NCBI RefSeq assembly: GCF_016902295.1
Contig: NZ_JACJLQ010000001.1
Span: forward strand, 62,001 to 126,000
Direction: 5' to 3'
DNA from: Bacteroides caecigallinarum
GTDB lineage: Bacteria; Bacteroidota; Bacteroidia; Bacteroidales; Bacteroidaceae
DNA: 64,000 nucleotides
In this document: piece by piece, positions 34,803 to 43,737 of the stretch
Position numbering within the stretch: the stretch's first letter is position 1
How the letters are laid out: each line of letters begins with the position of its first letter
Notes under the pieces: generated by a model
What the model was told of the DNA's origin: nothing
Seen by the model: only the letters and a program-made list of their open reading frames with translations
The model's database searches: none
Made by a program: the position numbers and the translations under genes

Positions 34803-36284
34803 TTACCTTACTATTGCCGAAATAATAGGTTCCACACTGTGGCTTATCACATTGCTTACCCAGAACGGAGCAAGTCCGAGTCCGGCTACAGCAGCGATAA
34901 GGCAGATAACAGTGAAGCGTTCGTCCCATGTGGCGTCTGTAAGTTTCAGATGTTCCGGATTTTCGCAAGTTCCGTACAGAATCTTTCCTACCACACGGAG
35001 GATATACACGGCAGTTATCACAATACTCATTGTAGCAATCACTGTACAGACACGGTGGAAGTTATCAGGGTTCTGGAACGAACCTACAAATACAGTCATT
35101 TCGGCAATGAAGCCGCTCAATCCGGGAAGACCGAGGTTGGCAAGGCCGGCAATGACGTATCCCACTGCAAGGAAAGGCATAATCTTCATCAGACCTCTGA
35201 GCTGGCGGATGTCACGTGTGTGGGTTCTTCCGTAAATCATACCGATAAGAGCAAAGAAGAGGGCTGTCATAAGTCCGTGGCTGAGCATCTGAAGGATGGC
35301 TCCTGTGGCACTTACCTTAGTCATCATAAGCAGGGCGAAGAGAACCAGACCGCAGTGGCTTACCGAAGAATAAGCGTTGATGTACTTCAAGTCTGTCTGA
35401 ACCACGGCGCTGAATGCTCCGTACACCACGGAGATTGTAGTCAGCACGAGGAAGAAATCTCCCCAGATAGCGGCACCTGTAGGCATAAGATACATGGCAA
35501 TACGGAAACATCCGTAACCGCCAAGTTTCATCAATACACCGGCATGAAGCATAGACACTGCTGTAGGTGCTGACGCGTGACCGTCAGGGCTCCATGTGTG
35601 GAACGGGAAAAGAGCTCCCAGCACGCCGAAGCCGACAAAAACCAGCGGGAAGAACAGACGCTGGAACTCGGTAGGTATCTTGTGGTTCACAATCTCTAGA
35701 ATGTTCATCGTCTCGGCTCCGGCACCGTAGTAGATACCCAGGATACCGATAAGCAGGAATGCCGAACCACCCATCAGCATAAGAGTAAGCTTCATGGCCG
35801 CGTATTCCTTCTTTCCGCTTCCCCATACTCCGATGAGCAGATACATAGGGATGAGCGCCACCTCGTAGAACATGAACATGGTGAAGAGGTCGGTAGAGAT
35901 GAAGAAACCGAAAACTCCGGTGCTCAGCAGTGTGAACCAGAGGAAATATTCTTTTGTCATCGGCTGCAGACGCCATGAAGCGAATGTACCGGTGAATACT
36001 ATTATCGAGCTTAGCAGCAGCATCACTACGGAGATACCGTCCACTCCCACGGAATAGCATATATTCAATGGCTCATACCATGGAGTGCTTGCGGTGAAGA
36101 GCATTTCTTCTGTAGCTCCTCCGTTTCTCAAACCGATATACGCTACAGTGAGCCATACTGACAATCCCAGCAATACGGTAGATCCGGCTACCATAACCGC
36201 TCTTACCTGATTTATGCCTTTCGCCAGCCACAGGCCCAGCAGCATTACCAGAGGGATGATTACAAATAAACTTAATATATTCAT
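34803..36284 (-). CDS. nuoM: NADH-quinone oxidoreductase subunit M
   Basis: This is the second antiporter-like proton-pumping subunit of complex I. The 493-residue protein has about 14 hydrophobic helices. Diagnostic segments are FYEVALIPMYLLIGVWG, GALFPFHTWSPDGHASAPTA, SVSHCGLVLFALLMM and GLANLGLPGLSGFIAE. It precedes nuoN and is separated from it by a repeat-filled gap of 108 bases. Confidence 0.96.
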   Translation of the reverse strand: MNILSLFVIIPLVMLLGLWLAKGINQVRAVMVAGSTVLLGLSVWLTVAYIGLRNGGATEEMLFTASTPWYEPLNICYSVGVDGISVVMLLLSSIIVFTGTFASWRLQPMTKEYFLWFTLLSTGVFGFFISTDLFTMFMFYEVALIPMYLLIGVWGSGKKEYAAMKLTLMLMGGSAFLLIGILGIYYGAGAETMNILEIVNHKIPTEFQRLFFPLVFVGFGVLGALFPFHTWSPDGHASAPTAVSMLHAGVLMKLGGYGCFRIAMYLMPTGAAIWGDFFLVLTTISVVYGAFSAVVQTDLKYINAYSSVSHCGLVLFALLMMTKVSATGAILQMLSHGLMTALFFALIGMIYGRTHTRDIRQLRGLMKIMPFLAVGYVIAGLANLGLPGLSGFIAEMTVFVGSFQNPDNFHRVCTVIATMSIVITAVYILRVVGKILYGTCENPEHLKLTDATWDERFTVICLIAAVAGLGLAPFWVSNVISHSVEPIISAIVR

Positions 36285-36325
36285 TGTTTCAATTAATAAT
36301 TAAAAATTAATAATTAAAAGCAGAA
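36285..36325. repeat. Short AT-rich palindrome (nuoL-nuoM gap)
   Basis: The gap holds overlapping ATTAATAATTAA words that form a self-complementary stretch (about 36292-36318). It resembles in composition the larger inverted repeat at 9447-9507. Confidence 0.5.
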
Positions 36326-36350
36326 AGCTTGTTGAGTAAATGTGGTTTTA

Positions 36351-38240
36351 TCACAGCAGGATAAGTGCCGCAGTCAGGATGATGATACCTCCCAGGAACC
36401 ACATTGTGTAAGTCTGGATCTTTCCGCTCTGTACAGGCTGTGCAGTTTCGCCGGCCGCGTTCGTGCCCCATGCCATGAAGTTCATGAACTGGTCGATTAC
36501 GTGGCGGTCGAACCATGCAAGCGGAGTAGAGACGCAGCGGAAGATAATCTTCTTCGTCACGAACAGCCAGAGTTCGTCCATGAAGAAACGCTTGTAGGCG
36601 GCATGGTGCAGACGGCTGAACCTTTTCTGGAGCATGTCTGCCACAGGCTGAGTCTTTCCGGCGTACATCCATGTAGCCAGGATGATAGCCAGCACAGCCA
36701 CCACGATACTTGTAGTTGCCACTGTGGCATCAAGATGAATGTCGTACGCATGTCCGTTGCTCGAAACGAAATGTCCGAAAGGCATCGCCCATCCGGCCAC
36801 AACCGTGATAGCCGCAAGGATGACGAGAGGCAATGTCATAACCACAGGACTTTCGTGCGGAGTGTGGTGCGCATAGTTGTCGTTTGTCTTTCCCCAGAAG
36901 ATGCAATAGTACAGACGGAACATATAGAAAGCAGTCATTCCGGCGATGATGGTCATTATCCATCCGGCTACAGGACTGAAGCGGAAACAAGCCGCCAGGA
37001 TTTCATCTTTCGAGAAGAAGCCTGAGAAAGGAGGAATACCCGCGATGGCAAGACACGCTATGAGGAATGTGATGTGAGTGACAGGCATATATTTCCTGAG
37101 TCCGCCCATGAACGACATCTCGTTGCTGTGGACAGCATGTATCACACAGCCTGCGCCGAGGAACAGCAGTGCCTTGAACATGGCGTGAGTGAACAGATGG
37201 AACATAGATGCCATATAACCCAGTCCGCCTTCGTGCGGGTCAAGACTTGTAGATACGCCCAGCGCAACCATCATGAAGCCAATCTGCGATATGGTAGAGA
37301 AAGCCAGCACGCGCTTGATGTCGCTCTGCACGCAAGCCACCGTAGCCGCATAGAAAGCAGTGAACATGCCGATGTATGCCACCCAGTGAAGAGTCTCGGG
37401 AGCGAAACCGATAAACAGCGGGAACATCCTCGCCACGAGATACACACCTGCCACAACCATCGTAGCCGCATGAATCAGCGCCGACACCGGAGTAGGACCT
37501 TCCATCGCGTCCGGCAGCCAGATGTGCAGCGGAAACATCGCACTCTTTCCGGCACCACCCACGAACATCAGTCCCAGAGCCCATGGCAACACCATACCCG
37601 CCTTCATCAGCTGCTCTTCGGAAGGAGAGAAAGTGAAAGTCTGCATGTAGTAGCCGTAAATCAGGATACCGATAAGGAAGCCCAGGTCGGCAAAGCGTGT
37701 AACGATAAAGGCCTTTTTCGAAGCCGCGATAGCCTCAGGCTTGGTGTAGTAGAAACCTATCAACAGATAAGACGAAACTCCCACAAGCTCCCAGAACACG
37801 TACATCTGGAAGATATTCGTAGCCACCACCAGTCCGAGCATTGAGAAAGTGAACAGCGAGAGGAAAGCATAGTAGCGCTGGAATCCGCGTTCGCCCTTCA
37901 TATATCCGAACGAATAGATATGCACCATGAGCGACACCGTGGAGATAACCACCAGCATCATCACCGAGATAGGGTCGAGCATGATGCCCATGTCGATGTG
38001 CAGCGACTCGGTGAACGGCAGCCACCGGAAGTTCCACGGAGTAGAGACAGGCAGCAATCCTTCGGCAGTACGTGGCGCGCCGAAATATCCGATGGCCGTG
38101 ATGTAGCTCAGTACAGCGACAGCCGCCAGCGACAGTGTACCTATCGTTCCCGCCACCTTATGAGGCATTTTCATTCCTGCCAGAGCCAGAACCAGGAAGC
38201 TCAGCACCGGCAGAGCCAGTATAAGTATTGTATATTCCAT
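36351..38240 (-). CDS. nuoL: NADH-quinone oxidoreductase subunit L
   Basis: NuoL is the largest antiporter-like subunit of complex I and carries the long lateral amphipathic helix. The 629-residue protein has about 16 hydrophobic segments. Diagnostic segments are MVHIYSFGYMKGERGFQRYY, FWELVGVSSYLLIGFYY, GKSAMFPLHIWLPDAMEGPT, STISQIGFMMVALG and CLAIAGIPPFSGFFSKDEIL. The C-terminal helix (about 540-629) ends in IIILTAALILL. It lies upstream of nuoM in the same operon. Confidence 0.97.
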   Translation of the reverse strand: MEYTILILALPVLSFLVLALAGMKMPHKVAGTIGTLSLAAVAVLSYITAIGYFGAPRTAEGLLPVSTPWNFRWLPFTESLHIDMGIMLDPISVMMLVVISTVSLMVHIYSFGYMKGERGFQRYYAFLSLFTFSMLGLVVATNIFQMYVFWELVGVSSYLLIGFYYTKPEAIAASKKAFIVTRFADLGFLIGILIYGYYMQTFTFSPSEEQLMKAGMVLPWALGLMFVGGAGKSAMFPLHIWLPDAMEGPTPVSALIHAATMVVAGVYLVARMFPLFIGFAPETLHWVAYIGMFTAFYAATVACVQSDIKRVLAFSTISQIGFMMVALGVSTSLDPHEGGLGYMASMFHLFTHAMFKALLFLGAGCVIHAVHSNEMSFMGGLRKYMPVTHITFLIACLAIAGIPPFSGFFSKDEILAACFRFSPVAGWIMTIIAGMTAFYMFRLYYCIFWGKTNDNYAHHTPHESPVVMTLPLVILAAITVVAGWAMPFGHFVSSNGHAYDIHLDATVATTSIVVAVLAIILATWMYAGKTQPVADMLQKRFSRLHHAAYKRFFMDELWLFVTKKIIFRCVSTPLAWFDRHVIDQFMNFMAWGTNAAGETAQPVQSGKIQTYTMWFLGGIIILTAALILL

Positions 38241-38400
38241 TTTTTGAGTTTTTAAGTTTTTGAGTTTTTAAGTTTTTGAGTTTTTAAGTTTTTTGTTATG
38301 AGTTTTTTAGTTTTTAAGTTTTTTAGTTGGTTGTCGTCAACAAACTTACAAACTAACAAACTAACAAACTAACAAACTGACAAACTAACAAACTTACAAC
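38241..38400. repeat. Intra-operon AT-rich hairpin repeat (nuoK-nuoL gap)
   Basis: The longest member of the family. The left part repeats GAGTTTTTAAGTTTTT several times (38244-38330), the centre has TTGGTTGTCGTCAACAAAC, and the right part repeats AACTAACAA words (38340-38400). The gap between the genes is 165 bases and nothing else is in it. Confidence 0.7.
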
Positions 38401-38405
38401 TATTA

Positions 38406-38729
38406 TTATCCCTTCATTTCCGAAATATCGTCAGTCAGAATCTTATTGATATTCCTGTATACATTTATTATTATCGCTATTGCCACAGCAGTTTCGGCAG
38501 CGGCTATGGCAATGCCGAACAGACTGAAGAAATGTCCTTCCAGCTGTCCCGGAAAGAGATATCTGTTGAACACCGCAAAGTTGATGTTCGTGGCGTTAAG
38601 CATAAGTTCGGCCGAGATAAGCAGAGCCAGCAGGTTCTTTCGTGTGAAGAACCCGTAAATTCCGCAGAACAGCATCACGGCGCTTATCACCAGATAGTGT
38701 ATAACGTGTACTTCTATTTCAATTTCCAT
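38406..38729 (-). CDS. nuoK: NADH-quinone oxidoreductase subunit K
   Basis: NuoK is a small three-helix membrane subunit of complex I. From the ATG at 38729 it is 107 residues, the usual length. The longer start at 38771 would overlap nuoJ and add a charged leader not found in the family. Diagnostic segments are VIHYLVISAVMLFCGIYG, LLALLISAELMLNATNINF (with the conserved Glu of this helix) and FSLFGIAIAAAETAVAIAI. Next upstream is nuoJ, 22 bases away. Confidence 0.95.
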   Translation of the reverse strand: MEIEIEVHVIHYLVISAVMLFCGIYGFFTRKNLLALLISAELMLNATNINFAVFNRYLFPGQLEGHFFSLFGIAIAAAETAVAIAIIINVYRNINKILTDDISEMKG

Positions 38730-38751
38730 AATTCCGATTCTTATTTTTTCA

Positions 38752-39264
38752 TCATTTTCTTTTTCTGGCAATCATGATTGCACCTATCATACAGGCCAGC
38801 AGCAGCACGCTCATAACCTCGAAAGGTAGTACGAACTGATATTTCCCTGTTCCGATAAGTGCCTCGCCGATATTCTTCACCGGCAGCTCCACTCCCTGAG
38901 GAATGATGTTCAGGGCGAATCCGTTTGTGGCGATAATGAACATCACCAGTGCCATACCCACCAGCGTGGTGAGCAGCACGCTTATCATTTTGCCACGTCC
39001 TATTTTATATTTCATGGTTCCCGACGAGCGTGTCAGCAGGATGGAGAACACATACAGTACGATGATACCTCCGGCATACACCATCAGCTGCACCGCGCTC
39101 AGGAATGTGTAGCCCAGGATGGCATATATCCCCCCTGTGGCAAGCAGCACGAACAGCAGATAAGTGGCAGACCGCAGGATGCTGTTGGTAGTGACAGCCA
39201 GCACTGAGAAAACTATTATGCACAGCGCCACTACATAAAATGCTATTTCAAAAAGTGAAAACAT
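38752..39264 (-). CDS. nuoJ: NADH-quinone oxidoreductase subunit J
   Basis: NuoJ is a membrane subunit of complex I with five predicted helices. The 170-residue length fits. Diagnostic segments are SILRSATYLLFVLLATGGIYAILGYTFLSAVQLMVYAGG and IIVLYVFSILLT, which include the highly conserved pi-bulge helix region. The stop of nuoI is 6 bases upstream of the start. Confidence 0.94.
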   Translation of the reverse strand: MFSLFEIAFYVVALCIIVFSVLAVTTNSILRSATYLLFVLLATGGIYAILGYTFLSAVQLMVYAGGIIVLYVFSILLTRSSGTMKYKIGRGKMISVLLTTLVGMALVMFIIATNGFALNIIPQGVELPVKNIGEALIGTGKYQFVLPFEVMSVLLLACMIGAIMIARKRK

Positions 39265-39270
39265 GTTTTT

Positions 39271-39768
39271 TTAGTTTTTAGTTATTAGCTTCGCTGACTG
39301 CTGGCTAGCTTCGCTGACCGATGGTTCATTCAAAGTCATCACCAGCTTTTCTCTCTCGAACACGGCGTTTTCGAAATGATTGCTGAAACGTATCGCGTCG
39401 TGCGGACATGCGTTCACACACAGTTGGCAGAACATACATGCCCCCAGATCGTATTCATATTTCAGCAGGACCTTCTTTTTCTTTCCGTCTTCGGTTTCGC
39501 GTGTCTCGCTTGTTATGTTTATCGTGCCGTTCGGGCAGGCCATCTGGCACAGTCCGCACGCCACGCATCTGTTCTCTCCGTTCTCGTCCTTGGGCATCAC
39601 CAGCATGGCGCGGTGACGTTCCGGTATGTACAGAGTAGTGTGTCTGTTCTCCGGATAGCGTTCCGTCACCTTCTTCTGCATGAACACCTTCATCGAGGTG
39701 CGCATACCCACCAGCAGGCTTTTCACTCCGAACGCATATCCGCTTATATAATCTTTAAAAGTACTCAT
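39271..39768 (-). CDS. nuoI: NADH-quinone oxidoreductase subunit I
   Basis: NuoI is the 8-iron ferredoxin-like subunit of the peripheral arm, carrying two [4Fe-4S] clusters. The 165-residue protein has both cluster motifs, CVACGLCQMACP (about 72-83) and CMFCQLCVNACP (about 111-122). The C-terminal tail (SEASQQSAKLITKN) is encoded across a 13-bp direct repeat at 39286-39298 and 39306-39318. The gene lies between nuoH and nuoJ. Confidence 0.95.
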   Translation of the reverse strand: MSTFKDYISGYAFGVKSLLVGMRTSMKVFMQKKVTERYPENRHTTLYIPERHRAMLVMPKDENGENRCVACGLCQMACPNGTINITSETRETEDGKKKKVLLKYEYDLGACMFCQLCVNACPHDAIRFSNHFENAVFEREKLVMTLNEPSVSEASQQSAKLITKN

Positions 39769-39771
39769 CTT

Positions 39772-39818
39772 AAGTTTTTGAGTTTTTTCAGTTTTTTCAG
39801 TTTTTTCAGTTTTTAGTT
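39772..39818. repeat. Low-complexity repeat (nuoH-nuoI gap)
   Basis: Repeated TTTTTTCAG and TTTTTTGAG words occur between the two genes. Unlike its relatives it lacks an obvious A-rich second arm. Confidence 0.45.
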
Positions 39819-39825
39819 TACGGTA

Positions 39826-40914
39826 TTAAAACACCAGTCCGAACACCTTCATTACCGTCATCACCATCAGCACCAGCAGCGACAGCGGCATCAGATACTT
39901 CCATTCCAGGATCAGCACCTGGTCAATTCTCAACCGTGGGAAAGTCCATCTTATCCACATCAGCAGGAACACCACGAAGAAAGTCTTGCCCACGAACCAT
40001 ATCACTCCCGGAATGCAGTCCATCGCCATGTTCAGTCCTTCCAGCCCCGCAATGTGCAGCGGCATCCATCCTCCGAAGAAAAGCGTTACCGCAATGCCCG
40101 CAGTAATGAACAGGTTCAGGTATTCCGCCAGATAGAAGAAACCGAAGTGCATACCCGAGTATTCAGTATGATACCCCGCTGTAAGTTCCTGTTCCGCTTC
40201 CGCCAGGTCGAACGGAGCGCGGTTGGCCTCCGCATTTCCCGCTATCAGATAAATGATGAAAGCCATCACCGCCGGGACGTGTCCCTTGAAGATGTTCCAC
40301 CCGTTCTCCTGATACGCCACAATCTCCTGGATGTCCATCGTCCCGCACAGGATAACCATAGTCAGCACGCTCAGGCCGATGGAAAGCTCGTAGCTGATAA
40401 TCATCGCACCGCTTCGCACGGCACCGATAAGCGTATATTTGCTGTTGCTGCTCCATCCCGCCAGCAGGATGCCCAGCACACCGATGGACGAAGCCGCCAG
40501 CACGAAGAAGATACCGATGTTCATGTGCAGAATCTCTCCCCCCTTGTTCCATGGCAGACACGAGAATGTCAGTATCGACGCCATGATCACCAGGAACGGA
40601 GCCAGCCCGTACAGAAACTTATCAGAGTTTTTCAGCGAGATAATCTCTTTCGTCAGAATTTTTATAACGTCCGCCGGAACCTGCAGAAGCCCTCCACGAC
40701 CCCCCACACGGTCCGGTCCGATACGGCATTGGAAAGCCGCGCACACCTTACGCTCCATATATATCAGGATGATGGCCAGCACGGCATACATCACCATGAT
40801 GAACACACCCACGGCAATACCTTCGATGGTGAAGGCCAGCCATTCGGGCATCAGGCTGCACATCGTGCTGTGTATCCACATCAGGAGCGGCTCAAGATTA
40901 TAATAGTCAAACAT
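39826..40914 (-). CDS. nuoH: NADH-quinone oxidoreductase subunit H
   Basis: NuoH anchors the peripheral arm and forms the quinone channel entry of complex I. The 362-residue protein has about eight hydrophobic helices. Diagnostic segments are YMERKVCAAFQCRIGPDRVGGRGGLLQ (a conserved loop), NRAPFDLAEAEQELTAGYHTEYSG, and MWIRWTFPRLRIDQVL near the C-terminus. It lies between nuoCD and nuoI, with repeat-filled gaps on both sides. Confidence 0.97.
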   Translation of the reverse strand: MFDYYNLEPLLMWIHSTMCSLMPEWLAFTIEGIAVGVFIMVMYAVLAIILIYMERKVCAAFQCRIGPDRVGGRGGLLQVPADVIKILTKEIISLKNSDKFLYGLAPFLVIMASILTFSCLPWNKGGEILHMNIGIFFVLAASSIGVLGILLAGWSSNSKYTLIGAVRSGAMIISYELSIGLSVLTMVILCGTMDIQEIVAYQENGWNIFKGHVPAVMAFIIYLIAGNAEANRAPFDLAEAEQELTAGYHTEYSGMHFGFFYLAEYLNLFITAGIAVTLFFGGWMPLHIAGLEGLNMAMDCIPGVIWFVGKTFFVVFLLMWIRWTFPRLRIDQVLILEWKYLMPLSLLVLMVMTVMKVFGLVF

Positions 40915-40915
40915 T

Positions 40916-41056
40916 TTTTTAGTTTTTTAGTTTTTTAGTTTTTAAGTTAGATACTAGTTGACTAGGTTTTTAAGTTAGGTACTAGATACTAGTTGACTAG
41001 GTTCCCTAGTATCTCGTATCTAGTCCCTAGTATCTCGTATCTAGTCCCTAGTAACT
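40916..41056. repeat. Composite repeat array (nuoCD-nuoH gap)
   Basis: The gap holds (a) repeated TTTTTTAG words; (b) two copies of TTTTTAAGTTAG...CTAGTTGACTAGG (about 40940-40965 and 40967-41001); (c) two exact tandem copies of a 21-base unit CCCTAGTATCTCG... (41004-41024 and 41025-41045), then a partial third. Parts (b) and (c) are roughly inverted relative to each other. Confidence 0.75.
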
Positions 41057-41061
41057 GAATA

Positions 41062-42660
41062 TCACCTGTCGATGTCCGGAATCACAAAGTCCAGCGTACC
41101 GCCTATCGCTATCAGGTCCGCAATCTTCTGTCCGCGGCACACGGTGTCCATCGTATCCACCAGCGGCAGACCCGTAGAGCGGTAGTGCAGGCGGTAAGGA
41201 TACTTGTCGCCATGACTCTCCAGCATCACTCCGAACTCGCCGCGGCTGCTCTCCACCGAAGTAGAGAAGTTACCTTCCGGCAGTTTGATGATAGCCTTGG
41301 TCTTCACGCGGAATTCCCCTTCCGGGATATTGTCGACGAGCTGTTCTATGATGTGGCAAGATTCCATTATTTCGTCCATACGTACCATGTAGCGCGCAAA
41401 CGAGTCGCCTTCCGTGCGCGTGATCTCGCGGAAATCCACCTTGCCGTACATGGCATACGGATGACGCTTCCTCACGTCGTTGCTCCATCCCGAAGCGCGT
41501 CCCGTACCGCCCGTAGCCCCAAGTGATATCGCATCCTCACGCGAAAGCACGCCTACACCCACCAGTCGCTGACGCGCGATGACATTGCCAGTAAAGATAT
41601 CATGATAATCCTTTATCACGCTGCGCAGGTGCTTGATAAATTCCTTCACCTTGCGCCGGAAGTCCGGATGAAGGTCCGCCTGCACACCGCCTATCACATT
41701 ATAGTTCTGAATCAGGCGTCCGCCCGTAGTCTCCTCCATAATGTCGAGAATCATCTCCCTCTCCCTGAAACCATAGAAGAAAGGAGTAAGTCCGCCCATA
41801 TCCATCACCAGACACGAGTAGAACAGCAGATGCGAGTCGATGCGCTGCAGCTCGTCCATTATCGTACGGATATACTGTGCGCGTTCCGAAATCTCGATGC
41901 CTGCAGCCTGTTCTATACACATACACAGGGCATGACGGTTCTGATGAGCACTCAGATAGTCCAGTCTGTCAGTCAGAGCCAGAGTCTGCGGATAAGTAAG
42001 ACTCTCGTTCATCTTTTCTATACCGCGGTGAATATATCCCAGAATAGGGTCTATACGGCGGATATTCTCACCGTCGATGGAAGTACGCATACGCAACACA
42101 CCATGAGTGGAAGGATGCTGAGGACCGATGTTAACCACGAAATCCTCCTTGCTGAACACCACATTTTCATGCCCTTCTATTGTTCCGTCAGGGCGTAGGG
42201 TATATTCTTCCGTAACGTCCGCATTCGTCTCATTATCCATGTTCAGCGGATTCGAGTCCATATCGTAGTCCTTGCGCAGCGGATACCCTTTCCAGTCCTC
42301 GCGCAGGAACAGACGTCGCATGTCAGGATTGCCCGTGAAGCGGATGCCGAAGAAATCGAACACCTCACGTTCCTTGATACGCGCGGTTTTCCAAAGGCTG
42401 CATACAGAAGGCAGAAACGCATGTTCGGCACAGCCAAACGGATTTTCCCTGTCCGCGGCCACAACTTTCAGCACACGGCGCGCCCCCGTAGAAGTACTCT
42501 CAAGATAATACAGCGCGCCCAGTCCTTCTTCTCCCCAGTCCATGCCTACGATGTCGCGCAGATAGTCCATAGGCTCCTTGGCATCGTATCTCAGTCTGGA
42601 AGCCTCGTTATAGAGTTCTTCCGGCTTTATCAGTATAATGTTGTCTGCACTCATAGTCAT
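41062..42660 (-). CDS. nuoCD: NADH-quinone oxidoreductase subunit CD (fused)
   Basis: This 532-residue fusion joins the NuoC (30-kDa) and NuoD (49-kDa) subunits of the peripheral arm. NuoC occupies about 1-140, ending in the conserved [35 protein letters not shown] stretch. NuoD follows from about 165 ([17 protein letters not shown]) and contains the quinone-site region GPQHPSTHG, and a C-terminal [13 protein letters not shown]. The N-terminus overlaps the nuoB stop by four bases (ATGA). The NuoC part is shorter than in stand-alone subunits. Confidence 0.95.
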   Translation of the reverse strand: MTMSADNIILIKPEELYNEASRLRYDAKEPMDYLRDIVGMDWGEEGLGALYYLESTSTGARRVLKVVAADRENPFGCAEHAFLPSVCSLWKTARIKEREVFDFFGIRFTGNPDMRRLFLREDWKGYPLRKDYDMDSNPLNMDNETNADVTEEYTLRPDGTIEGHENVVFSKEDFVVNIGPQHPSTHGVLRMRTSIDGENIRRIDPILGYIHRGIEKMNESLTYPQTLALTDRLDYLSAHQNRHALCMCIEQAAGIEISERAQYIRTIMDELQRIDSHLLFYSCLVMDMGGLTPFFYGFREREMILDIMEETTGGRLIQNYNVIGGVQADLHPDFRRKVKEFIKHLRSVIKDYHDIFTGNVIARQRLVGVGVLSREDAISLGATGGTGRASGWSNDVRKRHPYAMYGKVDFREITRTEGDSFARYMVRMDEIMESCHIIEQLVDNIPEGEFRVKTKAIIKLPEGNFSTSVESSRGEFGVMLESHGDKYPYRLHYRSTGLPLVDTMDTVCRGQKIADLIAIGGTLDFVIPDIDR

Positions 42661-43274
42661 TTATCCTCTTTCAGTTTCTCTGATTTTTCAAATTCCGGTT
42701 TGCTTTCCTTGCGGTTTACTCCCCCCATGAAGCGTTCCACCTTAATCTTTCTCTGCAACTGCATCATGCCGTAATAGAAAGCTTCCGGACGTGGAGGACA
42801 TCCAGGAATGAACACGTCCACCGGAATAATCTTGTCTATACCGTTCACCACATGATACGATTTTCTGAACGGACCGCCGCTGATGGTACATCCGCCCACA
42901 GCCACCACGTATTTAGGCTCCGCCATCTGGTCGTACAGACGTTTCAGTACCGGCGCCATACGGTAAGTTATGGTTCCAAGCACCATAATCATATCCGCCT
43001 GGCGGGGAGAGTTACGTGTCACTTCGAATCCGAAACGTGCCATGTCGTACCGTGCTGCTCCAAGTGCCATGAATTCTATGGCGCAACAGCTTGTTCCGAA
43101 TGTGAGCGACCATAGCGAGTTGCTTCGTCCCCAGTTTATCAGTTCGTCCGCCGAACCTACAATCACTCCCGCGCCGTCACGATTGAGCTGATCTACCATC
43201 CGCTCCAGATAATCGTTGTTGCGGAACTCGTCATACTGCATACTGCGTATCTGCGCGCGTTTTTTTACTTCCAT
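42657..43274 (-). CDS. nuoB: NADH-quinone oxidoreductase subunit B
   Basis: NuoB holds the terminal [4Fe-4S] cluster N2. From the ATG at 43274 it is 205 residues; an upstream ATG at 43466 lies inside nuoA and would add an unrelated leader. Cluster ligands are in [10 protein letters not shown] (tandem cysteines), [11 protein letters not shown] and [10 protein letters not shown]. The start overlaps the last ten bases of nuoA. A charged, Lys/Glu-rich tail ends the protein. Confidence 0.95.
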   Translation of the reverse strand: MEVKKRAQIRSMQYDEFRNNDYLERMVDQLNRDGAGVIVGSADELINWGRSNSLWSLTFGTSCCAIEFMALGAARYDMARFGFEVTRNSPRQADMIMVLGTITYRMAPVLKRLYDQMAEPKYVVAVGGCTISGGPFRKSYHVVNGIDKIIPVDVFIPGCPPRPEAFYYGMMQLQRKIKVERFMGGVNRKESKPEFEKSEKLKEDK

Positions 43275-43615
43275 TCCAACGCTCCTTTCCGCCACGCATA
43301 CGCCAGGCCTAAAATAAGAATCCCCAGGAAGAATGCCGCTCCACAGAGTGCATATACTCCTGTCTGTGCCACTACCACTGCCCAGGGAAACAGGAATACC
43401 GTCTCGATGTCGAACATCAGAAACAGAATGGCAAACAGGTAGTAGCCGGCCTTGAATTTTACCCACGATTCACCTCTGGTAGGGATACCGCATTCGTATG
43501 GCTCTCCTTTTTGCGGATTGAATGAACGTGGAGCGATCAGTTTGGCAATTGTCATGGCCGCAACAACCAGAGCGATTGCCGTAAGAATCACTACGATTAA
43601 AAAAATAAAATACAT
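43265..43615 (-). CDS. nuoA: NADH-quinone oxidoreductase subunit A
   Basis: NuoA is a small membrane subunit of complex I with three helices. The 116-residue length is normal. The conserved loop [41 protein letters not shown] identifies it. It is the first gene of the nuo operon; the upstream region up to 43692 lacks a convincing TAnnTTTG promoter. Confidence 0.95.
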   Translation of the reverse strand: MYFIFLIVVILTAIALVVAAMTIAKLIAPRSFNPQKGEPYECGIPTRGESWVKFKAGYYLFAILFLMFDIETVFLFPWAVVVAQTGVYALCGAAFFLGILILGLAYAWRKGALEWK

Positions 43616-43692
43616 GATTTATTTTGATTTAGTTATTTATTTACGATAACATGATGATAGATGAATATCACGTCCGCGTGCGCACACACGCC

Positions 43693-43722
43693 TTTTATCT
43701 TCAAGTTAATATGAAGATAAAA
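43693..43722 (-). terminator. Terminator of the small exported-protein gene
   Basis: Arms 43693-43703 and 43712-43722 pair perfectly over 11 bases and end in T/A runs. It lies between the stop of the gene at 43738 and nuoA. Confidence 0.65.
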
Positions 43723-43737
43723 ACGTCCGGAAAAGCT

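Noticed and set aside
36342-37844. Plus-strand open frames opposite nuoL
   Set aside because: They have biased His/Arg/Ser composition and lie wholly within nuoL; treated as shadows.
40054-40938. Long plus-strand open frame (294 codons) opposite nuoH
   Set aside because: It is antisense to a clear nuoH, rich in His/Arg/Gln as antisense shadows of membrane genes are, and has no family features.
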